Shown: positions 1 to 5,037 of the stretch, piece after piece
Numbering within the stretch: position 1 is the first letter of the stretch
Layout: the number at the start of each line of letters is the position of its first letter
Assembly (NCBI GenBank): GCA_009782245.1
Contig: WRKK01000156.1
Span: forward strand, 1 to 5,052
Reading direction: 5' to 3'
DNA from: Defluviitaleaceae bacterium
GTDB lineage: Bacteria > Bacillota > Clostridia > Lachnospirales > WQUN01
Length of the DNA stretch: 5,052 nucleotides
Translations under genes and position numbers: made by a program
The notes under the pieces: model-generated
What the model was told of the DNA's origin: nothing
What the model saw: the letters and a program-made list of their open reading frames with translations, nothing else
Database searches by the model: none

Positions 1-79
1 GTAGGGGCGACCGTCCTCGGTCGCCCGTTTTCCCATTCCGATCTAGCTTAAGTATACGCAGGTGAATATCCGCCCCTAC
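1..79. repeat. Palindromic MITE-like element, left end of window
   Basis: The element is bounded by perfect 9-bp terminal inverted repeats, GTAGGGGCG at 1-9 and CGCCCCTAC at 71-79. Inside its left end is a perfect hairpin, GGGCGACCG (5-13) with CGGTCGCCC (18-26) around a TCCT loop. Bases 1-37 recur inverted at 5001-5037 with one mismatch (position 31). Positions 32-43 look like a decayed copy of part of the 21-bp unit that is amplified at the right end of the window. No coding capacity is evident, so a non-autonomous dispersed repeat is the best reading. The true left boundary may lie outside the window. Confidence 0.65.
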
Positions 80-136
80 GTTATAGGCAAATGCAAATTT
101 TCAACCCTTGATTCGCATTGTTGTATTAATAAAAAC

Positions 137-229
137 CATAAAAATTTTATGGGGTCAAGGGGAGAATCCCCTTGCGGGGTCCAGGGGCAGCGCCCTTGGC
201 GGGTGTGGGCGGAGCCCACGGTTTTGAAG
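137..229 (+). repeat. Modular hairpin repeat, copy A (upstream of cinA)
   Basis: Three consecutive stem-loops are visible. The first is CAAGGGGA (156-163) with TCCCCTTG (167-174), loop GAA. The second is CCAGGGGC (181-188) with GCCCTTGG (192-199), containing one G-T pair. The third is GTGGGC (205-210) with GCCCAC (214-219), loop GGA. They are preceded by an A/T-rich CATAAAAA tract and followed by CGGTTTTGAA. The same architecture recurs inverted at 1507-1596 and in the same orientation at 1681-1770. The stem arms are conserved between copies while the loops differ, which suggests a structured dispersed element. It ends about 15 bp before the cinA ribosome-binding site, so it could also act as a leader structure. 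Confidence 0.75.
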
Positions 230-244
230 TTTATTGAAATTTTT

Positions 245-250
245 AGGAGG
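245..250 (+). promoter_or_regulatory. cinA ribosome-binding site
   Basis: A perfect AGGAGG lies 7 bases before the ATG at 258. This favours 258 over the in-frame ATG at 234, which sits upstream of the Shine-Dalgarno and would add the residues MKFLGGNK, absent from the normal CinA N-terminus. No convincing sigma-A promoter was found between 80 and 240. Confidence 0.85.
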
Positions 251-257
251 AAACAAA

Positions 258-1505
258 ATGACAGCAGAAATTATAGCGGTTGGCACGGAGTTATTGTTAG
301 GCGATATAGTAAACACGAATGCGGCGTTTTTAGCACAGGAACTGGCAAAGTTAGGGATAGATTTGTACACGCAAACGGTGGTGGGGGATAATCCGAAACG
401 GCTGAAAACGGCTTATCAACAGGCATACGAGCGGGGCGCGGATTTAATAATCACAACTGGCGGGCTTGGCCCAACGCAGGACGACATTACCAAAGAAGTT
501 GCGGCGGAATATTTTGGCTTGCCGCTTGTTCTGCACGAAGAAACTTGGGAAAATATGCAAGCGTTATTTGCAAAAATACACCCGCACCTGCCAATAGCAA
601 CAAGCAACAAAAAACAGGCAATGTTGCCCAAAGGTTGCCATATTTTGCCAAACAACAACGGCACAGCGCCTGGCGTTTACATCTCGCAAAACCGCCAAAA
701 AATAATAATGCTGCCAGGCCCGCCCAACGAACTAGAGCCAATGTTTTTGCAAGAAGTTGTGCCAATTTTGCAAGCGTTATCGGATAAAATGCTAATATCC
801 CGAATAATAAAAGTTGTGGGCGTGGGCGAAAGTTTAGTTGAACAAAAAATAAAACACCTCATTACAGCCCAAAACAACCCAACCATCGCCCCGTACGCCA
901 AAACTTTTGAAGTGTGGCTGCGCTTAACCGCCGCCGCCGCAAACGCCCAACAAGCCGAAAGCCTAATCAACCCCATCGTGCAAGAACTATACAATATTTT
1001 TGGCAACACAATTTTTGGCGAAAATGACGATACTTTGGAAAGCGTTGTTATAAAGTTGCTAAAACAGCAAAATTTATGGTTAGCGTGTGCAGAATCTTGC
1101 ACGGGCGGAATGCTGGCGGCTCGGCTAGTAAACCAATCGGGAGCATCGGCGGTTCTAAAAGAGGGCATTGTTAGCTATGCAAACGAATCCAAAATTAACA
1201 GGCTGGCGGTTGACAAAAACATAATAAAAGAATACGGTGCAGTTAGTGCCGAAGTCGCCGCCGCTATGGCGGAGGGGCTAGTTGCAGGACAAAACAACCT
1301 AGTAGGCATATCCACAACTGGCATAGCAGGCCCAGACGGCGGCACACCCACAAAACCCGTCGGCAGGGTCTACATCGGCTTAACAATCCCCAACAAACCC
1401 ACCCAAGTCAAAGAACTAAACCTAACAGGCGACCGAACAAAAATCCGAACACGCGCAGTCATCGCTGGGCTAGACTTTTTACGGCTGGCTTTGCTTGAAA
1501 AATAA
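258..1505 (+). CDS. cinA: CinA, competence/damage-inducible protein A with C-terminal nicotinamide-nucleotide amidase domain
   Basis: The product is 415 aa, normal for full-length two-domain CinA. Residues 1 to about 170 form the molybdopterin-binding-like (MoCF/COG1058) domain, with GTELLLG (9-15), TTGGLGPTQDD (66-76) and LPGPPNE (152-158). Family knowledge assigns this domain ADP-ribose pyrophosphatase activity in several species. Residues from about 258 to 412 form the CinA/PncC domain, with AESCTGG (278-284, carrying the expected nucleophilic serine), VSYANESK (305-312) and STTGIAGPDGGTPTKPVGR (352-370). In the family this domain deamidates nicotinamide mononucleotide to nicotinate mononucleotide in pyridine nucleotide salvage. 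It is a soluble cytoplasmic protein. Both domains look intact. The gene stands alone between inverted hairpin repeats (137-229 and 1507-1596), and the common recA neighbour is not in the window. Base composition drifts strongly: G+T falls from about half near the start to about a fifth at 1381-1440. Family assignment is near certain; the in vivo role in this organism is inferred. Confidence 0.97.
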   Translation: MTAEIIAVGTELLLGDIVNTNAAFLAQELAKLGIDLYTQTVVGDNPKRLKTAYQQAYERGADLIITTGGLGPTQDDITKEVAAEYFGLPLVLHEETWENMQALFAKIHPHLPIATSNKKQAMLPKGCHILPNNNGTAPGVYISQNRQKIIMLPGPPNELEPMFLQEVVPILQALSDKMLISRIIKVVGVGESLVEQKIKHLITAQNNPTIAPYAKTFEVWLRLTAAAANAQQAESLINPIVQELYNIFGNTIFGENDDTLESVVIKLLKQQNLWLACAESCTGGMLAARLVNQSGASAVLKEGIVSYANESKINRLAVDKNIIKEYGAVSAEVAAAMAEGLVAGQNNLVGISTTGIAGPDGGTPTKPVGRVYIGLTIPNKPTQVKELNLTGDRTKIRTRAVIAGLDFLRLALLEK

Positions 1506-1506
1506 A

Positions 1507-1596
1507 CTGCAAAACCGTGGGCGCTGCCCACACCCGCAAGGGCGCTGCCCCTTGACCCCGCAAGGAGCGCGCCCCTTGACCCGCTAATTTTTTATG
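1507..1596 (-). repeat. Modular hairpin repeat, copy B (inverted, downstream of cinA)
   Basis: Read on the minus strand this matches copy A (137-229) from the leading CATAAAAA tract to the trailing CGGTTTTG, at roughly 85% identity by eye. Differences are concentrated in the loops. On the plus strand the stems are GTGGGC/GCCCAC (1517-1522/1526-1531), CAAGGG/CCCTTG (1537-1542/1549-1554) and CAAGG/CCTTG (1561-1565/1574-1578). It starts one base after the cinA stop codon. A and B thus form an inverted pair around cinA. Confidence 0.75.
1561..1593 (+). terminator. Possible cinA transcription terminator within repeat copy B
   Basis: The last hairpin of copy B (CAAGG 1561-1565 with CCTTG 1574-1578, plus inner G/C pairs) is followed nine bases later by a T6 run at 1588-1593. 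The gap between stem and T-run is longer than in a canonical intrinsic terminator, and the stem is interrupted. The position, between cinA and an independent promoter at 1628, makes a terminator role plausible but weakly supported. Confidence 0.3.
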
Positions 1597-1627
1597 TTTA
1601 TTTTGCTCTAAAATTTGTTTTATAAAT

Positions 1628-1656
1628 TTGGCAACTTGCATTTTTAATGCTATAAT
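1628..1656 (+). promoter_or_regulatory. Sigma-A (sigma-70 type) promoter for fprA-tatD
   Basis: The -35 box is TTGGCA (1628-1633, five of six matching consensus) and the -10 box is a perfect TATAAT (1651-1656), with an optimal 17-bp spacer. Transcription would start near 1662-1664, giving a leader of about 130 nt that contains the whole of hairpin repeat copy C before the fprA ribosome-binding site. This is the best promoter in the window. No operator-like palindrome overlaps it. Confidence 0.8.
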
Positions 1657-1680
1657 GTAAAAAGCATGGACAAATTTGGT

Positions 1681-1770
1681 TATGAAAAAAAATTGCGGGT
1701 CACCTGCCCGCCGGCAGGCGGGAGGGGCGCGCTCCTTGCGGGGTGTGGGGCAGAGCCCCACGGTTTTGAA
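1681..1770 (+). repeat. Modular hairpin repeat, copy C (in the fprA leader)
   Basis: It has the same orientation as copy A, with an A-rich entry followed by GCGGGTCA, an AGGGGCGCGCTCCTTG module (1723-1738) identical to that of copy B, and a terminal hairpin GTGGGGC (1745-1751) with GCCCCAC (1755-1761), loop AGA. It ends CGGTTTTGAA, as copy A does. It lacks the middle hairpin module present in A and B and carries a 20-bp insertion at 1703-1722. The position between the promoter and the ribosome-binding site means it is transcribed as 5' leader. Confidence 0.75.
1703..1722. repeat. 20-bp G/C palindromic insertion inside repeat copy C
   Basis: The segment contains stem arms CCCGCC (1707-1712) and GGCGGG (1717-1722) around GGCA; an overlapping pairing CCTGCC/GGCAGG (1703-1708/1713-1718) is also possible. 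Removing exactly these 20 bases joins GTCA to AGGGGCGCGCTCCTTG, which restores the sequence seen uninterrupted in copy B. It therefore reads as a palindromic element inserted into another repeat, with no target duplication visible. Confidence 0.6.
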
Positions 1771-1794
1771 CTTTAATTTTAGGAGGAAAAAAAT

Positions 1795-2985
1795 ATGCAC
1801 TGCACAAGAAAAATTACCGATAACCTTGTATGGGTTGGAGCGAACGATAGACGGTTGGCTCTTTTTGAGGGAGTGTACGGCGTACCAGAAGGCGTTTCGT
1901 ATAACTCTTATTTATTGCTAGACGATAAAACGGTTTTGTTTGATACAAGTGATAACGCAGTAAGAGACAGGTTTTTAGAGAACATAACCCACACATTAAA
2001 CGGTCGCAAATTGGATTATTTAGTATTACAGCACATAGAGCCAGATCACAGCGCGTTAATTTCAGACGTAATAGAAAAATACCCAGATGTTACGCTAGTT
2101 GTAAATGCTAAATCTGCCGAGTTTACCGCACAATTTTACGAAATTGGCACGCCGAAAATTCACATTGTAAAAGAAAATGATACGCTAACCACGGGCAAAC
2201 ATACGTTGCGGTTTTTTATGGCGGCTATGGTGCATTGGCCCGAAGTAATGGTAACTTACGACGAAACCAGTAAAACGCTGTTCTCGGCGGATGCGTTTGG
2301 TCATTTTGGCGCACTTAACGGCTCGCTGTTTGCCGATGAAGTGAATTTTGCCCAGGATTACCTAAAAAAAATGCGCCGCTACTATTGCAACATAGTTGGC
2401 AAATACGGCGCACAAACCCAAGCATTGCTTAAAAAAATGGCGGCTTTGGATATTGCCAAAATTTGCCCCTTGCACGGCTTTGTTTGGCGCAAAAATTTAT
2501 CCCAAGTAATCGAGCCGCACCAGCTGTGGAGCAGCTACGAGCCAGAAGAAAAAGGCGTAATGATAGCGTACTCTTCGGTGTACGGCAACACGGAAAACGC
2601 CGCCGAAATAGTGGCTTGCCGCTTGCGTGAAAACGGCAAAAAAGTTGTAATGTACGATGCCTCCGTAACTCACGCATCGGATATTGTAGCCGAAGCTTTC
2701 CGCTGGAGCCACTTGCTTTTCGCCGCCACAACCTACAACAACAACATCTTCGTTACAATGGAAGATTTGCTGAACGATTTAATCGCCCACAGTATCCAAA
2801 ATAGAACCGTCGCTATTATTGAAAACGGCTCTTGGGCACCCGCCAGCGGAAAAATAATGCGTAGCAAACTGGAAAAATGCAAAAATATCAACATTGTCGC
2901 CAACTTTACAATAAAATCATCGCTAAAAGCGGACAAACTACAGGAATTATACGATTTTGCAGATGCCATTAACGCCAGTTTTTAG
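1795..2985 (+). CDS. fprA: FprA family A-type flavoprotein (flavodiiron protein, O2/NO reductase)
   Basis: The product is 396 aa, the usual length for a class A flavodiiron protein without a rubredoxin extension. The N-terminal metallo-beta-lactamase-like domain (about 1-250) carries all expected diiron ligands: H80-x-E82-x-D84-H85, H147 (MVHWPEVM), D166 (SADAFG) and H227 (CPLHG). The C-terminal flavodoxin domain (about 254-396) has the FMN phosphate loop SSVYGNT (260-266), TTYNNNIF (312-319) and ENGSWAPASGK (343-353). Family members are cytoplasmic and reduce O2 to water and/or NO to N2O, taking electrons from rubredoxin or similar donors, and so protect anaerobes. No rubredoxin or rubredoxin reductase gene is in the window, so the donor is unknown, and O2 versus NO preference cannot be read from sequence. 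The start is fixed by AGGAGG at 1781-1786 and the family-typical opening MHCTRKITDNLVWVGANDRR. It is transcribed from the promoter at 1628 and is followed after 18 bp by tatD. Confidence 0.96.
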   Translation: MHCTRKITDNLVWVGANDRRLALFEGVYGVPEGVSYNSYLLLDDKTVLFDTSDNAVRDRFLENITHTLNGRKLDYLVLQHIEPDHSALISDVIEKYPDVTLVVNAKSAEFTAQFYEIGTPKIHIVKENDTLTTGKHTLRFFMAAMVHWPEVMVTYDETSKTLFSADAFGHFGALNGSLFADEVNFAQDYLKKMRRYYCNIVGKYGAQTQALLKKMAALDIAKICPLHGFVWRKNLSQVIEPHQLWSSYEPEEKGVMIAYSSVYGNTENAAEIVACRLRENGKKVVMYDASVTHASDIVAEAFRWSHLLFAATTYNNNIFVTMEDLLNDLIAHSIQNRTVAIIENGSWAPASGKIMRSKLEKCKNINIVANFTIKSSLKADKLQELYDFADAINASF

Positions 2986-3003
2986 CGTAAAAAGGAGATT
3001 TTT

Positions 3004-3765
3004 ATGTACTTTGATTCTCATGCACATTATGACGATAGGCGGTTTAACAAAGATAGAGCCGCCCTGCTAGAAACCGAACTGCCCAATAGCGGCGTTGTTG
3101 GCATTGTAAATATTGGTGCTTGCATGAAAACTTCTGTTGCATCGGTTGCGTTGGCGGAGAAATACCCGTTTATATATGCGGCGGTTGGCGTGCACCCGCA
3201 CAACGCATCGCAACTAAAAGCCGCCGATTTGGAAACGCTACGCAAACTTGCCGCCAAGCCCAAAACGGTAGCAATAGGCGAAATTGGACTAGATTTTCAT
3301 TACGACCACTCGCCGCGCGATGTGCAGCGCCATTGGTTCGCCCAGCAACTAGCGTTAGCCGAACAGCTGGATATGCCAGTTGTCATACATTCCCGCGAGG
3401 CCGCCCAGGAAACAATGGCGATAATCAAGGAAAGCAACGTCCGCAACGGGGTAATACATTGCTATTCTGGGCATTTGCCAATGGCTTTGGAATACATTGA
3501 AATGGGCTTTTATATTGGATTGGGCGGCGTTGTTACCTACAAAAACGCCGAAAAAACCCGTGAAGTTGCCAAACAAATACCACTAGAACGGCTTTTAATA
3601 GAAACAGATGCACCCTACCTTGCTCCCGTGCCTTTTAGGGGCGAACGCAACGATTCCGCTAAATTAGCCGCCGTAGTGGAAACTATCGCAACTTTACGGG
3701 ATATATCCCAAAAAGCCGTATCGGAAGCCACAACCGCTAATGTTAAGCAGTTGTTTTCGATTTAG
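3004..3765 (+). CDS. tatD: TatD family metal-dependent hydrolase (DNase-like)
   Basis: The product is 253 aa, normal for TatD/YcfH-type proteins with an amidohydrolase-like TIM barrel. All metal-site motifs are present: DSHAH (4-8; ligands H6 and H8), GVHPH (62-66), GEIGLDFHYD (92-101; E93), VIHSREA (127-133; H129), IHCYSG (151-156; H152) and ETDAPYL (200-206; D202). The usual RGKRNEP segment appears as RGERND (212-217). Family members are cytoplasmic and show metal-dependent 3'-5' exonuclease activity; they have been linked to DNA repair and, in some bacteria, to D-aminoacyl-tRNA hydrolysis, so the substrate here is uncertain. AAAGGAG at 2991-2997 sets the start, and the 18-bp gap after fprA implies cotranscription. 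In many Bacillota tatD sits beside metG, ksgA or rnmV; here it does not. Confidence 0.95.
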   Translation: MYFDSHAHYDDRRFNKDRAALLETELPNSGVVGIVNIGACMKTSVASVALAEKYPFIYAAVGVHPHNASQLKAADLETLRKLAAKPKTVAIGEIGLDFHYDHSPRDVQRHWFAQQLALAEQLDMPVVIHSREAAQETMAIIKESNVRNGVIHCYSGHLPMALEYIEMGFYIGLGGVVTYKNAEKTREVAKQIPLERLLIETDAPYLAPVPFRGERNDSAKLAAVVETIATLRDISQKAVSEATTANVKQLFSI

Positions 3766-3768
3766 CAT

Positions 3769-3804
3769 ACAATCTGGCAAACAATCTGGCATACAATCTA
3801 GCAA
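3769..3804. repeat. Three-unit 12-bp tandem repeat between tatD and the YitT gene
   Basis: The units ACAATCTGGCAA (3769-3780), ACAATCTGGCAT (3781-3792) and ACAATCTAGCAA (3793-3804) are adjacent and differ at one to two positions. A fourth, weaker match (8 of 12) spans 3757-3768, which includes the tatD stop codon. The rest of the 93-bp gap is A/T-rich with a TATAAA at 3832-3837 that lacks a partner -35 box. Function is unknown; replication slippage is the simplest origin. Confidence 0.7.
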
Positions 3805-3858
3805 ACGGAATTTTAATGGGGAACTTGCGGTTATAAATCGCAAAAGGGGGATTTTTTT

Positions 3859-4701
3859 ATGGTATTAAATTTTGCAAAACGGGTGTTTTACATTGCCGTT
3901 GCAATTCTTTTGGTTAGCATTTGTGTAAATATGTTTTTGGGCCCGCACAACATTGCGGCTGGCGGCTTAACGGGCTTTGCAATTATTTTGGAGCAATCCG
4001 TTGGGCTAGAGCGTTCCATGACGGTTATGGTTGGCAACGGGGCTTTGCTTATTGTAACGCTGATATTTTTGGGCAAAGAGATATTTCTTAACACAGTAAT
4101 AGGAGCATCGTTGTTGCCGCTGTTTATCGGTATTGTTCCGCAACACACGCTAGTAAGCGATCCAATGCTTTCTATGGTTTTTGGCAGTGTGATTTTTGGC
4201 GTTGGTGTGGCTATTTTGTACGCCAACAACGCCTCTAGCGGTGGCACGGCTATTCCGCCGCTAATTTTCAAAAAATATTTTAAGCTAAACACCGCAATAG
4301 GGCTGTTTTTATCCGACGGAGTCGTCGTTTTACTGACTTTGCTGGTGTTTACGGTGGATTCGTTTTTTTACGCTATAGCGTCAATATTTATAACGTCCGT
4401 AACAATGAACTATTTGGAAAATGGCTTAAACCGCAAAAAAATTGTCTATATCATAAGCCACAAACACGACCTAATCGTAAAAGAAATTTTGCACGATATT
4501 GGGCGTGGCGTAACCATTGTGCCAGTAATAGGTGCATACAAACAAGACGAAAAACGAATGTTAATGGTAACACTAGATAAAAAAAATTACCAAGATTTGC
4601 TAACAATAGTAAACAACCACGACAAACAGGCATTTATGATAACTAATACTGTTTCTGATGTTCATGGTGAGGGGTTTACTTATGTTTCTGGTAGTGTTTA
4701 A
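3859..4701 (+). CDS. YitT family integral membrane protein with C-terminal DUF2179 domain
   Basis: The product is 280 aa, typical for the family. Hydrophobic segments lie at about 8-27, 33-45, 55-72, 76-92, 103-121, 147-166 and 168-184; their exact number and topology cannot be settled by eye. Family-like features include GPHNIAAGGLTG (28-39) and ASSGGTAIPPLIFKKY (125-140). After the membrane part, a soluble domain from about 194 to the end matches the DUF2179 pattern, with KIVYIISHK (194-202), GRGVTIVPVIGAY (215-227), MLMVTLDKK (234-242) and HGEGF (269-273). The family is widespread in Bacillota, often as several paralogues, and has no settled biochemical function. I therefore give no symbol. 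AAAGGGGG (3843-3850) lies 8 bases before the ATG. The 93-bp gap from tatD has no visible terminator, so read-through from fprA-tatD is possible. The stop codon lies 6 bp before the 21-bp repeat array, with no intrinsic terminator between. Confidence 0.93.
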   Translation: MVLNFAKRVFYIAVAILLVSICVNMFLGPHNIAAGGLTGFAIILEQSVGLERSMTVMVGNGALLIVTLIFLGKEIFLNTVIGASLLPLFIGIVPQHTLVSDPMLSMVFGSVIFGVGVAILYANNASSGGTAIPPLIFKKYFKLNTAIGLFLSDGVVVLLTLLVFTVDSFFYAIASIFITSVTMNYLENGLNRKKIVYIISHKHDLIVKEILHDIGRGVTIVPVIGAYKQDEKRMLMVTLDKKNYQDLLTIVNNHDKQAFMITNTVSDVHGEGFTYVSGSV

Positions 4702-4707
4702 GTATTA

Positions 4708-5022
4708 ATGGGCAAACGGGCGACCGAAATGGGCAAACGGGCGACCGAAATGGGAAAACGGGCAACCAAAATGGGCAAACGGGCAACCGAAATGGGAAAA
4801 CGGGCAACCGAAATGGGAAAATGGGCAACCGAAATGGGAAAATGGGCAACCGAAATGGGAAAATGGGCAACCGAAATGGGAAAATGGGCAACCGAAATGG
4901 GCAAACGGGCGACCGAAATGGGAAAACGGGCGACCAAAATGGGAAAACGGGCGACCGAAATGGGCAAACGGGCGACCGAAATGGGCAAACGGGCGACCGA
5001 AATGGGCAAACGGGCGACCGAG
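4708..5022. repeat. Tandem array of fifteen 21-bp units
   Basis: Fifteen contiguous units begin at 4708, 4729, 4750 and so on every 21 bp to 5002, with no spacers or indels. The core of the common unit is GGGCAAACGGGCGACCG. Only four unit positions vary, apart from the final base junction: 6 (C/A), 10 (C/T), 15 (G/A) and 19 (G/A). Units 6-9 (4813-4896) are identical to each other in the A-T-A form, while units 1, 2, 10, 13 and 14 are identical in the C-C-G form; unit 15 differs from that form only in its last base. The array begins 6 bp after the YitT gene stop and ends in the palindrome at 5012-5033. All six reading frames are open, because the unit contains no TA step and neither TGA nor TCA, so open frames here are not evidence of coding. 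Confidence 0.95.
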
Positions 5023-5037
5023 GACGGTCGCCCCTAC
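5001..5037 (-). repeat. Right-end palindrome, inverted copy of window positions 1-37
   Basis: The reverse complement of 5001-5037 matches 1-37 at 36 of 37 positions. It contains the hairpin GGGCGACCG (5012-5020), loop AGGA, CGGTCGCCC (5025-5033), followed by CTAC, the complement of the GTAG that opens the left element. It overlaps units 14-15 of the 21-bp array, so the array looks like an expansion from the inner side of this element. The matching far terminal repeat (GTAGGGGCG on the plus strand) is not seen near 4700. Confidence 0.85.

Noticed and set aside
108..142. Promoter for cinA (TTGATT at 108-113, CATAAA at 137-142)
   Set aside because: The spacing is far from 17 bp and no alternative pair of boxes within 80-240 was convincing.
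234..257. Upstream in-frame start for cinA at 234
   Set aside because: It would place the AGGAGG inside the coding sequence and has no ribosome-binding site of its own. The start at 258 gives the normal CinA N-terminus.
1666..1776. 36-codon leader peptide starting at the ATG just after the fprA promoter
   Set aside because: It has no ribosome-binding site, lies only a few bases after the predicted transcript start, and is mostly translation of repeat copy C. A coding role is not supported.
1459..1800. Minus-strand 113-aa open frame and similar small frames in the cinA-fprA gap
   Set aside because: They are formed by translating the hairpin repeats and overlap the clear cinA end. They have no homology I recognise and no translation signals.
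3825..3843. Promoter or regulatory hairpin for the YitT gene (TATAAA at 3832-3837; TTGCG/CGCAA stem)
   Set aside because: No acceptable -35 box lies 16-18 bp upstream, and the five-pair stem with a nine-base loop is too weak to claim.
4708..5022. CRISPR array
   Set aside because: The 21-bp units are directly adjacent with no unique spacers, and no cas genes are nearby.
5012..5037. Intrinsic terminator for the YitT gene
   Set aside because: The hairpin is strong but is followed by CTACAGGGACG with no T-run, and it lies over 300 bp after the stop codon.
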